Part shown: positions 1-8,239 of the stretch, in pieces | Numbering within the stretch: position 1 is the stretch's first letter | How the letters are laid out: every line of letters begins with the position of its first letter | Assembly: GCA_019421385.1 (NCBI GenBank) | Contig: JAHZFK010000028.1 | Coordinates: 1 to 33,630 of the forward strand | DNA length: 33,630 nucleotides | Direction of reading: 5' to 3' | Source of the DNA: Clostridiales bacterium | Lineage (GTDB): Bacteria > Bacillota > Clostridia > Oscillospirales > Butyricicoccaceae | Made by a program: the position numbers and the translations under genes | Notes under the pieces: generated by a model | The model's input: only the letters and a program-made list of their open reading frames with translations | Told to the model about the DNA's origin: nothing | Databases searched by the model: none

Positions 1-81
1 TTTGGGATTATCGTCCGCGCAGCCTGCCGGCAGGAGCAGCGCCCCTGCAAGACAGACGGCGATCAAGTCGCGGATTTTCAT
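1..81 (-). CDS. Lipoprotein, N-terminal part only (cut by window edge)
   Basis: Only the first 27 codons are in the window. They encode a typical lipoprotein signal peptide: a short charged start (MKIRD), a hydrophobic core and the lipobox LPAGC, so Cys21 should become the lipidated N-terminus after signal peptidase II cleavage. After it come polar residues (ADDNPK). A ribosome site (AGGAGG) overlaps the stop codon of the sortase gene just upstream, so the two are probably co-transcribed and translationally coupled. The function of the mature protein cannot be judged. Position after the sortase suggests another surface component of the same element. Confidence 0.75.
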   Translation of the reverse strand, partial: MKIRDLIAVCLAGALLLPAGCADDNPK

Positions 82-94
82 TCTATCATACCTC

Positions 95-886
95 CTAACG
101 CATTTCCTGTCCGATCACGCAGAACCGATAGGCCGGTTCGTTCGCAATACAGGTGAGCATGGTGATCTGGTTGCCGGCAGTGGGGTTCAGCACATCGGTA
201 TCTGTCGCAAGGATGCGGCCGGCAAATGTCACCCGGTAAGTGCGCGTGCCAAGCGAGGTCTTGTAGGTGACCACATCGCCAACCTGCACATACTTGAGGT
301 TTGCAAAATATGGCCACGAACCGCGGTTGTGTCCACACAGTGCAACATTGCCGCTCCAGACGCTTGTTCCGTCCACATGACCGGCGCCTTTCTGCATGCT
401 TTCATAGGTCGCACCGGAATAAACATAGGCAAAGATGCTGCGGCTGCCGATGGATACCGCGCCGAAATGTCCGTTTGTGGTGACAAGCTGGCGCTGATCG
501 GTGTAGCCGCCGCTCATACCCTCCAGCCGATTGAATGACAACCCTTCCAGACCGTTTAAGGTTTCATCCGTGGCAATCTGCTTCTCTACCGCGCTGCCCC
601 ACGGGTCGATATACGACCCGACCGGAATGATAGGCGAGCCGGTGCGCGGCGTGGGCTGGTCTGCATCAGTGTCCATGCTGTCCGACGGCACGACGATTGT
701 GCTGCCGCCCGAATCGTCCTTGCTGTCCAGATCGAGCGCGTGGTTGCTGGACGTCGGGGTGTAAAAGTAGTTGTCATAGAGGTCTGCGTCATAGCGGTAC
801 TCGAGCGCTGAGGCCAGCGGCGGGCTGAGTGCCAGTAGGCAGCAGGCCAATGCGCCGCTGACGGCGCGTTTATAGGTGTTTTTCAT
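95..886 (-). CDS. Sortase (surface-protein transpeptidase)
   Basis: A secreted, membrane-held cysteine transpeptidase of 263 residues. The N-terminus has a signal or anchor segment (residues 6-28), followed by an acidic, Ser/Asp-rich linker of about 80 residues and a C-terminal sortase barrel. Catalytic residues are visible: His186 in CGHN, Cys246 in TMLTC and Arg254 in AYRF, near the very C-terminus as in the family. Subclass cannot be fixed by eye; it resembles the short sortases carried by Tn1549-like conjugative elements. I chose the second ATG because AAGGAG lies 9 bases upstream of it, while the first ATG abuts that site. The likely substrate is the Cna-B protein encoded upstream in the same direction, which ends in LPQTGF. 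A hairpin with a T-run sits in its leader. Confidence 0.88.
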   Translation of the reverse strand: MKNTYKRAVSGALACCLLALSPPLASALEYRYDADLYDNYFYTPTSSNHALDLDSKDDSGGSTIVVPSDSMDTDADQPTPRTGSPIIPVGSYIDPWGSAVEKQIATDETLNGLEGLSFNRLEGMSGGYTDQRQLVTTNGHFGAVSIGSRSIFAYVYSGATYESMQKGAGHVDGTSVWSGNVALCGHNRGSWPYFANLKYVQVGDVVTYKTSLGTRTYRVTFAGRILATDTDVLNPTAGNQITMLTCIANEPAYRFCVIGQEMR

Positions 887-915
887 CGTGTTCATCTCCT
901 TTTTTGTATAAAAAT

Positions 916-970
916 CCCCCGTCTTTGGGAAATCAGTCGCATAAAGCGGCTCTCTTGACAAAGACGGGGG
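916..970 (-). terminator. Hairpin plus T-run in the sortase leader
   Basis: Arms CCCCCGTCTTTG (916-927) and CAAAGACGGGGG (959-970) are perfectly complementary over 12 bp. On the minus strand the hairpin is followed by ATTTTTAT, then the sortase ribosome site. It can be the terminator of the upstream mini-ORF transcript, or an attenuator that controls read-through into the sortase gene. Confidence 0.65.
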
Positions 971-1038
971 GTATGTTATAATAATGATAAAGAAGGGCGC
1001 TGCATAGCGGTTGACCCTTAGGCTAACTTAATGGATAA

Positions 1039-1070
1039 GCTAACCGCTTGGTGCCAGCCGAGCGGTTAGC
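1039..1070. repeat. Inverted repeat overlapping the end of the mini-ORF
   Basis: Perfect 10-bp arms GCTAACCGCT and AGCGGTTAGC with a 12-base loop. The stop codon of the 23-residue ORF is inside the right arm. There is no strong T-run on the minus strand; a short TTTT follows on the plus strand. It may be a weak terminator or part of an attenuation structure with the hairpin at 916-970. Confidence 0.5.
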
Positions 1071-1137
1071 GCACTTTTATGAGGAAAATATGTAGCAACA
1101 AAATTGCCCATATCAGAATTCTTGCGAACTTCTTCAT
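1066..1137 (-). CDS. 23-residue hydrophobic mini-protein or leader peptide
   Basis: A very small ORF, MKKFARILIW... ending IKVR, with a clear ribosome site (AAGGAG, 9-base spacing) and a near-consensus promoter about 75 bases upstream. The peptide is a single hydrophobic helix flanked by Lys/Arg at both ends, the shape of type I toxins, holin-like peptides and small membrane regulators. It could equally be a leader peptide controlling the sortase downstream, because two hairpins lie between the two genes. No family was recognised. The good start signals are the main support; the short length keeps confidence moderate. Confidence 0.5.
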   Translation of the reverse strand: MKKFARILIWAILLLHIFLIKVR

Positions 1138-1211
1138 AAAGCATCACTCCTTTCGCAAGGAGTGGCCAACCGCTGTTTTGCAGCGCCCGAACAACAAAGT
1201 TGTCCACGCAA

Positions 1212-1240
1212 ATTATAGCATACAAGATGTTTGCCGTCAA
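1212..1240 (-). promoter_or_regulatory. Sigma-A type promoter for the mini-ORF and sortase
   Basis: On the minus strand: -35 TTGACG (1235-1240), 17-base spacer, -10 TATAAT (1212-1217), with TG one base before the -10. It faces the mini-ORF and, beyond it, the sortase and lipoprotein genes. Confidence 0.75.
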
Positions 1241-1243
1241 TTT

Positions 1244-1263
1244 AAGCCGCCTTTGGGCGGCTT
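1244..1263 (-). terminator. Short GC hairpin after the pilus companion gene
   Basis: AAGCCGCC and GGCGGCTT (8 bp) with a 4-base loop, directly after the stop codon of the minus-strand gene at 1267. A T-run is missing on the minus strand and modest on the plus strand, so termination strength is uncertain. Confidence 0.45.
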
Positions 1264-1266
1264 TTG

Positions 1267-2186
1267 TTATATCTGTACCTGAAATGCATAATCGCTGCCC
1301 ACGAACGACTCCACCACATGGTGCTGGCCTTCGCCGCCGGTCTCGATGGCGATGTCCCGGCCAACCAGCCGTTTGGCGAGACGCCGGCGTAGGATCACCG
1401 TGTATTCGGTTTCCTCATGCCCCTGCAGCGCGGACAGGCGCAGCTTGGGCGTTCGTACCCGCACATACTGTCGGCTCACCACGTCGTGGATGCGGCGCTC
1501 TTCGTTATAGACGTAAACACGGGCAATGTGCCAGCGGATATACCTCCAGATCAGCAGCAGAATGAGTAAGACCGCGAGACCCGTCGCGATCGCGAGCTGG
1601 GATACCGTGATGTCCGGATCAAGTCCCGGCAACACATGAATTTTACTGCCCGTGTACGTCACGGTATAGATCACACTGCCAATACCGGTTTTGACGGCCT
1701 CGCCCTTATATACCGCCGTTGCCTGATAGCCGTCCGCCGCCTGTCGATTTGTATATGTCGTCTTGCTGTACGTCGCCGTAGCCGTCCACGAGGCAGGCAC
1801 GTCCGAATCCTCCACGTTGGCGGTCTCAGACCAGCTCAGACCCCTTAGCGGCAAGATCAGTCCGTCCGATTGCACGCTTGCCGGCACAAGGCTACGGTCA
1901 TTGTAAGCCAGCTCATACGTATGCTGATGGCTGTCCGTAACTGTACTATCTGCGAGAACGGTTCCTCGCGCAGCAAGGAAGGATCGACCTCCGGCGACAG
2001 CTCGAATGTCTTGGTAAGGGTCGGCACGCCGTTGATCTCAACCATCTCGGTGCTGATCGGTTCAAAACGGATTTGGTCGCCTTCGAGCAGTACCTGTTCA
2101 CTCTCTTGTGTAGCGCCCGCCGCGCTGAAAAGCAGCGCGGCGAGCACAGGGGTAATGATCCACCGGATCTTTTTCCTGTTCAGCAT
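1267..2186 (-). pseudogene. Membrane-anchored companion of the Cna-B protein, internally deleted and frameshifted
   Basis: Two overlapping frames together resemble one gene. The first (from 2186) has a signal peptide and a short conserved start reaching FELSPEVDP and REEPF. The second, in another frame, resumes with VTDSHQHTYELAYNDR and continues through a beta-rich ectodomain, a transmembrane helix (about LAIATGLAVLLILLLIW) and a basic cytoplasmic tail ending at 1267. From memory of related ICE proteins, some 70-90 residues normally separate these blocks, so an out-of-frame internal deletion near 1950-1975 is the best explanation. Proteins of this kind lie between the large SpaA-like protein and the sortase in Tn1549-like elements. 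The C-terminal part has no ribosome site of its own that I can see. Confidence 0.6.
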
Positions 2187-2204
2187 ATCTCAAAACCCTT
2201 TCTG

Positions 2205-5200
2205 TTAGAATCCGGTCTGCGGCAACGTTGGCTTGGTGTAGGTGGGCGCTCGGCAGATCTTGGTTACCCATGTGCTGGTGGAGTTGTCCCACTCGCCTTG
2301 ATACGAGCCGCCGCAATCCGCGCGGTTGATGATGTTGTACCCACCCAACATATATGCCGGCACATAGACCAGCAGCGTCGCCTTTTCAGTCATCTTGAAT
2401 CCGGCCGGTACTGTGCCAAACTCAAAGCGGATATCGGTCACATATTCGCCGGAAGCCAGTTTGAGCGAACCGCTGTCGATCTTGAACGAATACCGATTGG
2501 TGGAAAGCAGATTGTCCGCCAGCGTCCGGTAATCATTCTCGTTGGTCTTATAAGTGATCTTGTACCAGACACGGGCATTGTAGGTGCCGGCTGTGAGCGT
2601 ACCTGCGCGGACGGCGTCGGTCGGGATACGGTCGTGCCAGAAGAAGTTGTCCAGCGGCACATTCGAGTTATTTGCGATGTTCGTGAAATCATACCGCATA
2701 TTCGAACCGGCATCTACCGTGTAGTTGCCGGTCTTTTCAATGCTGGTATTGATGTTTGCCGGGTCGTTGTACATCTCGATCCGTACCACGTCGCCTTCTA
2801 CCTTGAGCTTGACCTCTACCTTCTCGCTGTTCAGCTGATAAAAGCGCGGCGCCTGAATTTCCTGCACATAGTAGCGGCCCAGCGGAATCGGGTTGGATGC
2901 GGCAATGCCGCGGGAATCCGACGTCATAGTGTCCACCACGCGGCCGGTATCGGCATTCGTGATCTCAAACACCGCGCCTTCGAGCAAACTGCCCTTCGGC
3001 TGGTTTGTCACGGGGTTGTCCTGCGCGGATTTCTTGACCACCTGAATCTGACCGAGGATCGGGGTGTTTTCCACGACAAGCTCGGTCGTCTCGCCGCGAC
3101 GGATGCGCAGCGTACGCACGGTATCGTCCAGCACATAACCTTCGGCAGCAGCGATCTCTTCCACCTTGATCTTGATCTCGCTCTTGCCGTCGGTCAGCAG
3201 GTCATCCAGTTCAATGTAGCCGTCCTGATCGGTACTGTACTCGCCAATCAGATTGTTGTGCTCATCCTTGATGAGAAAACGCACGCCGTAAATGCCCTCG
3301 CCGGTCACCGCGTCGATTTTTTTGATGCGCACACCGGCAAGTTTTTCGTTCTCGAAGGTCACAGTCGCGAGTTCGCCCGCCTTGACAATCACATTCTGCG
3401 GTTCCGGGTCCAGTCGATACCCTTCCGGGCAGGAGACCTCGGTCACAACATAGACGCCGTCCTCCAGTCCGGTTACGGTGGCAAGGCCGGAGGAATCCGT
3501 GGTGTAGAAGCCGACCATCTCGCCGTTTGCCTTTTCCACGGTAAACGTGCAGCCGTCCAGCGGCTGGTTCGTGCCCTTGATCACCTTGCGGATCTGCAGG
3601 CCGTAGGCGCGCTTATTGGTGAACGTCATTTCGTAGTTACCGCCCGCCTTGACCTCGATGGTCTTGGGCATGTCCTGCAACATGTAGCCGTCCGGCGCTT
3701 CGATCTCGGTCACGATATTGCTGCCTTCCGGTAAGCCATCCAGCGTGATAATACCATTCGCATCAGTTTCGGCTTCCTTGACAAACTCGCCATTTGCCTT
3801 GGTGATTTTGAACACAGCGCCCTGCAGCGGCTTCTTCGTCTGGCTGTCGATTTTTTTGATAAGCAGACCGGGCTTTTTGGTGTTCTCCACGGTAAGCTCG
3901 GTGTCCTTGACCGTCGTATGCTCGATCTCCAGCACTTCATCGTTCAGGATGTGCTCTTTCAAAGTATTGACTTCCTGCACCTTGTAAGTGCCTGCGGGCG
4001 CATTTTTGATCTCACTGCGGCCATTTTCATCCGTGGTGTAGTTGCCCAGCAGCTTACCATCTTTCCAGATCTCAAAGGTGACGCCTTGAATCGGCTTGTG
4101 CGTTTCCTCGTCGATCTTGTAAATACCAAAGTGTTTCTTAATGGTATTCTGGAAAATCAGCGTGGGAATCTCCGCCTGATCCTTAATCAGCTCTACAGTC
4201 TGCTCCGGGGCATCCAGATTGTAGTGTTCTTTATCACCGTCTACCTCAACAACACGGTATGTACCGGGCTGCAGGTTTTCGATCATGGCTTCGCCGTTCT
4301 CGTCTGTGGTAACAGAAGTGAGCTTGGCGTCATTGTAGTACACATCGAACTTCCAGCCCTGCAGGGGGACTTTGGTATCCTTGTCCTGCTTGATGATGCG
4401 GATGGACAGTTTCTTCGTGTTCGGGACGTTGACCTCACGAACAATCTGCGTGGGGTCTGCGGACGGGTCAATGTAAACCTCATGCTCTACTTCGTCCTTT
4501 AAGTAGTTTTGCGGTGGCTCAACTTCCACCACTTCATAGAAGCCCTTGGGAATATTGTAGACCTTGGCATAGCCGTTGACGTCGGTCTTGACCGTCTGCA
4601 GCACCTGACCGTCGCGGCGGATCTCAAAGGTAGCGCCCGCCAGCGGCTCCTTGCTGTCCTTGTCGTACTTGTAGATCTGGATACCGGGCAGCGGTGCATT
4701 CTTGAAAGTAAGCGTCACGTCACGGGTATTATCCCAGCTGAAGGTCTGAATGTCGGCACCATCCGTAGCGTAGCCTTCCGGCGCTGCGATTTCATACACT
4801 TCAAAAGAGCCGGTGGGCAGGTCGCGGCCTTGGATCGTGAACTCGCCCAGCGCGTCCGTGGTGTAAGTGTTGACAAAATCGTTGTCAATGCCCTTGACCT
4901 CAAATTTTGCCCCCATCAGGTTGCGGTTATCTGCCGAGCTGACTTTATGCACCTTAAAAACGTGGTCATCGCTGTTGGCAAAGGTGTATTCCACTGTACC
5001 ACCCTTGCTGCCCGTGTTGATGACCTTGGACGGGAGAAGCTGATAACCTTCCGGTGCAGCCGTTTCTTTGATGGTGACATCAGTGTTAAGCGGAAGCTGT
5101 TCAAATATTACTTCACCATTGCTGTCTGTGGTTTTCTCAGCTGTTTTCTGACCGTTATCCTCATAGGTGATTTGGAATGTGCAGCCCGCCAGTGGTGCAC

Positions 5201-6512
5201 CATCTTTATCAGTTTTCAGAATTTTCAGCTTCGCTTTATCTTGAAAAGTGGGAATGGGGCTGAATTCTAATTCATTGCTCAACTTTTGTACAGCGGGTTC
5301 CACCATGATGACCGGCTGCACACCCGAACTGGTTGTGCTGGCTGCGTACACATTATAACGATCTGCATTCATGCTGACAAAAATCTTGGCCTCCAAGGGC
5401 GTGCTGGCTTCATCCATCTGCTCCGCTGTGTCCTTGGGAATACAGAACAGGAAAGTTTCACCATAAGCCATATCGTTGCCATTTTTGTACAGGTCGTCGT
5501 TTCTCTGCACCTTGGCCAACGTAAGCCGCTGCGAGCCGCCGTCATCATAGCTCTTGTTGCCCTCACTGTCCATGAGGAACGCGCCGGACGGCATATTGTC
5601 CGCACGGACAAAAATCTGCCCATACTCGCCATCACCGCGCACAAAGGTCGCGCTTGCCGCCGCCATAGGCAGCACCATGTACTGCTGGCCGTCTATTTCC
5701 TTTTCTGCAAATACGCCAGAGTTTACAATACCCTGCGGCAAATCCACTGAGCCGATCTTTTGTGCAGCAGGGGTATACTCCGCATTGCCGGGCGTGTAAT
5801 TGATGGTAGCGCCAACCCATGGTGCATGGCCTTTACCATTTGGCCCCCAAGTGTTGTAGAACTCATTACCATACTCCAGCATTTTAATAGCAGCAAACAG
5901 CGTCAGCGCTTCCGATGTGGAGCTGGCGCTAAGCGTCTTGCCGGCAGCGCGATAACCGAGCGACGTGGAGCTGCCATAGCTTACGCCATAGCTGCTGTTT
6001 GCAGCAATCCGCGCATCGCCCAGCGCACACCAGATCGCGGCCTGCGATGCACTGAAATACATATCTGCCGTAAAGTTCTCTGCTGTGATAGGCGAACCGG
6101 CGAAGGAAATAAACTGATTGAGCGTCATGCGGGCATCACTGCGTACCGCGACGCCATACACATGCATATCCGATACACGGCTTGTCACCGTGTACGGCAT
6201 TCCCGCTGTGCCGGGGTTGCCCTTACTGTGATCCGCGCAGTAGGCGCGAATTTCCGTGCCGTCTGATGCTTCGGTAAACATCGGCCAGACGTTACGCGGT
6301 GCGCCGTTTTGCTGGAACCACGCCTTTTGCACGCCCTTATCCGCAATGTTGTATACTTCGCCTACGTTGATTACGATGCTGGACGCTTCGTTGTCCTCCT
6401 CTGCCAGCGGCATAACCCCGCCGTCCACCGCGCCGGAAAGCGGCACAGTCGTAAGCAGAGTGAGAGCGGACAACAAGCCTGCGGTTGCCCGTTTCAAAAT
6501 GTCCTTTATCAT
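2205..6512 (-). CDS. Large thioester plus Cna-B/SpaA-repeat surface adhesin ending in LPQTGF
   Basis: A secreted 1435-residue protein with a strong AAGGAGGAG site. Residues 1-28 form a signal peptide. A thioester-type adhesion domain follows: Cys92 in YCADHSKGNP and Gln157 in SQAAIW match the two residues that form the internal thioester in this family. From about residue 427 to 1220 there are nine Cna-B (SpaA-type) domains of 85-90 residues, each with an early Lys and a late Glu (for example VKE or VVE before a PEGY-like stretch), as expected for self-made isopeptide bonds. A different C-terminal domain follows, then LPQTGF immediately before the stop, with no membrane helix or charged tail. 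It is probably a host- or partner-cell adhesin of a conjugative element, processed by the sortase encoded downstream. Confidence 0.9.
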   Translation of the reverse strand: MIKDILKRATAGLLSALTLLTTVPLSGAVDGGVMPLAEEDNEASSIVINVGEVYNIADKGVQKAWFQQNGAPRNVWPMFTEASDGTEIRAYCADHSKGNPGTAGMPYTVTSRVSDMHVYGVAVRSDARMTLNQFISFAGSPITAENFTADMYFSASQAAIWCALGDARIAANSSYGVSYGSSTSLGYRAAGKTLSASSTSEALTLFAAIKMLEYGNEFYNTWGPNGKGHAPWVGATINYTPGNAEYTPAAQKIGSVDLPQGIVNSGVFAEKEIDGQQYMVLPMAAASATFVRGDGEYGQIFVRADNMPSGAFLMDSEGNKSYDDGGSQRLTLAKVQRNDDLYKNGNDMAYGETFLFCIPKDTAEQMDEASTPLEAKIFVSMNADRYNVYAASTTSSGVQPVIMVEPAVQKLSNELEFSPIPTFQDKAKLKILKTDKDGAPLAGCTFQITYEDNGQKTAEKTTDSNGEVIFEQLPLNTDVTIKETAAPEGYQLLPSKVINTGSKGGTVEYTFANSDDHVFKVHKVSSADNRNLMGAKFEVKGIDNDFVNTYTTDALGEFTIQGRDLPTGSFEVYEIAAPEGYATDGADIQTFSWDNTRDVTLTFKNAPLPGIQIYKYDKDSKEPLAGATFEIRRDGQVLQTVKTDVNGYAKVYNIPKGFYEVVEVEPPQNYLKDEVEHEVYIDPSADPTQIVREVNVPNTKKLSIRIIKQDKDTKVPLQGWKFDVYYNDAKLTSVTTDENGEAMIENLQPGTYRVVEVDGDKEHYNLDAPEQTVELIKDQAEIPTLIFQNTIKKHFGIYKIDEETHKPIQGVTFEIWKDGKLLGNYTTDENGRSEIKNAPAGTYKVQEVNTLKEHILNDEVLEIEHTTVKDTELTVENTKKPGLLIKKIDSQTKKPLQGAVFKITKANGEFVKEAETDANGIITLDGLPEGSNIVTEIEAPDGYMLQDMPKTIEVKAGGNYEMTFTNKRAYGLQIRKVIKGTNQPLDGCTFTVEKANGEMVGFYTTDSSGLATVTGLEDGVYVVTEVSCPEGYRLDPEPQNVIVKAGELATVTFENEKLAGVRIKKIDAVTGEGIYGVRFLIKDEHNNLIGEYSTDQDGYIELDDLLTDGKSEIKIKVEEIAAAEGYVLDDTVRTLRIRRGETTELVVENTPILGQIQVVKKSAQDNPVTNQPKGSLLEGAVFEITNADTGRVVDTMTSDSRGIAASNPIPLGRYYVQEIQAPRFYQLNSEKVEVKLKVEGDVVRIEMYNDPANINTSIEKTGNYTVDAGSNMRYDFTNIANNSNVPLDNFFWHDRIPTDAVRAGTLTAGTYNARVWYKITYKTNENDYRTLADNLLSTNRYSFKIDSGSLKLASGEYVTDIRFEFGTVPAGFKMTEKATLLVYVPAYMLGGYNIINRADCGGSYQGEWDNSTSTWVTKICRAPTYTKPTLPQTGF

Positions 6513-6542
6513 TTTGCTCCTCCTTAATATTGGAATAAAAAA

Positions 6543-6566
6543 GCCGCCTTCAAGAAAGAAGGCGGC
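6543..6566 (-). terminator. Intrinsic terminator upstream of the adhesin gene
   Basis: GCCGCCTTC and GAAGGCGGC arms (9 bp, 6-base loop), followed on the minus strand by six or more T. It lies between the CAP-protein gene and the adhesin start, so it separates the two transcripts. Confidence 0.8.
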
Positions 6567-6611
6567 GCACGTTGATCATAATTCACTTTTTTCATCCTCT
6601 GGATAAAAGAA

Positions 6612-6641
6612 AAGAGCGATTAGGTTGAACTAATCGCTCTT
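6612..6641 (-). terminator. Intrinsic terminator of the CAP-protein gene
   Basis: Perfect 12-bp arms AAGAGCGATTAG and CTAATCGCTCTT with a 6-base loop, then TTTCTTTT on the minus strand, about 20 bases after the stop codon. Together with the hairpin at 6543-6566 it forms a tandem terminator. Confidence 0.85.
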
Positions 6642-6662
6642 CGAAATGCTTACTTGCTCAAT

Positions 6663-7904
6663 TCAGGCAAAATTTTGACAACACCAAATGATTCCATCGT
6701 CTGAAACAGCAAATCCAATGCCTACATGTGTCCAATCACTGTTCAAAATGGTATTTCTATGCCCCTCAGAATTCATGAAATTGTTCATTGCCAAGGTCAT
6801 GGGATCGTATCCGATGCCAGTTAGTCTACCAGCGCCGGTAATGTTTTCACCACCTGCAATGTCGTTAGCAGAAACACCAATACTATCAGCAAATTCTTCA
6901 ATCTCATCCCATGTAGTATGTCTAAACTCTGTGGTAAGGTGTTTTGCCCACCATTGTGCGCGTTTCATTAGATTCTGATCCGTTTCCAATTCAGGCACAC
7001 CAGCCTTGCGACGCTCTTCGTTCACACGGTCTATCATCTGCAATTCCCAAATACGCAGCATTTCGTCCGTTACAGCCGCGGAACTGCTGCTGTTATCGGA
7101 ATTGCCTGCATTGCTGTCCGTGCTATCGCCGCCGCTTGTGACTTCCTGACCCAGCGCCTTGCGCAGCTCGTTCGCCCAGAACATGTTTACCGGGTTATCG
7201 TCGAACGAAACCGCGTCCACCGGCGCGCCTTTCATGGCATCCAGTGCAGCAATAACGTCCTCTACCGTGCCGTTCGCTTTGCCCGTGATGACCGGCGCAT
7301 ACTGCTTGGCGGTCGTGAGGTATTTGCTCTTATCCCAGTTGCATTTAATCATGGCCTGATTAAACTCTGCCATTGTTTTGTTCCACTTCGTGATGGCGCT
7401 GCCGTTGGCAGACGTTGTGCTTTCCGTGTACGGTGCATCCGTGTCGATGCGGACACTTGACGTCGCATTGTCATAGCCCACGCCAAAGTCCACCTGCTTG
7501 CCGATATCGCGCAGCTTCACATAGTTGTTGCCGTCGATCTGGTAGGCCGTCATGTTAACCTGTACGCCATCCACCGTGATTTTCTGATCGCTGATCTTAG
7601 CCACCGCGCCGCTTGCCGCCGTGTCCGAGATACCCTCGGTGCTGGGGGTGGTGCGCTCCGTGCTGATCTCAACGGTCTGCGTCTCGCCGTTCCACTCCAC
7701 GCCGAAGCCTACAAGCGTACCAATATCGCGCAGTTTGAAATAATTGTTGTCCGCAATATTGTAGCCCGTAGGATAGACGCGAGCGTCGTTAACGTATACC
7801 GCCTGACCTTTGTCACGGGTGGGAACAGCGATAACACCGTCTACGGCAGTTGCTGTGCAAGCCATTGCTGCGATACAGAATAGTGATACAAAGATTCGTT
7901 TCAT
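6663..7904 (-). CDS. Secreted CAP/SCP-domain protein with stalk repeats
   Basis: Encodes about 413 residues. A signal peptide (residues 1-22) is followed by two copies of a copper-amine-oxidase-N-like repeat, each with the hallmark NYFKLRDIG or NYVKLRDIG, a helical linker, a Ser/Asn-rich spacer, and a C-terminal CAP (cysteine-rich secretory protein, PR-1) domain: RVNEERRKAGVPEL, GENI, FMNSEGHRNTILN and the closing WCCQNFA. The His and Glu residues typical of the CAP cavity are present. Such proteins are common extracellular proteins of Clostridia; the molecular activity of bacterial CAP domains is poorly defined. ATG at 7904 is preferred (AGGTGG 5 bases upstream); a GTG at 7913 is an alternative. 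It has its own promoter and two terminators, so it is a single-gene unit. Confidence 0.85.
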   Translation of the reverse strand: MKRIFVSLFCIAAMACTATAVDGVIAVPTRDKGQAVYVNDARVYPTGYNIADNNYFKLRDIGTLVGFGVEWNGETQTVEISTERTTPSTEGISDTAASGAVAKISDQKITVDGVQVNMTAYQIDGNNYVKLRDIGKQVDFGVGYDNATSSVRIDTDAPYTESTTSANGSAITKWNKTMAEFNQAMIKCNWDKSKYLTTAKQYAPVITGKANGTVEDVIAALDAMKGAPVDAVSFDDNPVNMFWANELRKALGQEVTSGGDSTDSNAGNSDNSSSSAAVTDEMLRIWELQMIDRVNEERRKAGVPELETDQNLMKRAQWWAKHLTTEFRHTTWDEIEEFADSIGVSANDIAGGENITGAGRLTGIGYDPMTLAMNNFMNSEGHRNTILNSDWTHVGIGFAVSDDGIIWCCQNFA

Positions 7905-7935
7905 TTGCGCCACCTACTTCCCTCTTTGTATCCTT

Positions 7936-7964
7936 ACCATATCGCAGGTTAGGCACTGTGTCAA
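7936..7964 (-). promoter_or_regulatory. Promoter of the CAP-protein gene
   Basis: On the minus strand: -35 TTGACA (7959-7964), 17-base spacer, -10 TATGGT (7936-7941). The perfect -35 compensates for a weak -10. The start codon lies about 30 bases downstream. Confidence 0.6.
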
Positions 7965-8239
7965 GAAATTATTTGAAACCCGAATGTTTTGAATTTGCAG
8001 TAACACCCAGCTGCTTTTCTTGCAAAATGAATACAGAACATTCTCCTACGGTGTTATGGAACAGGATTGGTTGGGCGGTGGGCGCTGCCTGTGAATAAAC
8101 AGATACATCGTTCGATTCTCCTTATATGATTTTTTCAAAGACTAACTCACACATTTTGCTTTTGTCGAATTTAGTTGAATTCTTGCTATCTGCCATTCAT
8201 ACTGATTGCAAACCGAATCACCAGAACGGGGGATGAAAA
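7965..8239 (+). promoter_or_regulatory. Intergenic region with a candidate promoter for the recombinase
   Basis: No supported gene lies between the CAP gene and the recombinase. A moderate plus-strand promoter is visible: TTGAAT (8175-8180), 17-base spacer, CATACT (8198-8203). GGGGGA precedes the ATG at 8240. Base composition becomes noticeably AT-rich here, compared with the CAP gene. I looked for inverted repeats that could form an invertible promoter in this interval and saw none. Confidence 0.4.

Noticed and set aside
2073..3734. Long plus-strand ORF (553 codons) opposite the adhesin gene
   Set aside because: It is antisense to the Cna-B repeats, has no ribosome site or family features, and results from codon bias of the real gene.
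7965..8239. Invertible promoter next to the recombinase
   Set aside because: No inverted repeats of useful length flank this interval.
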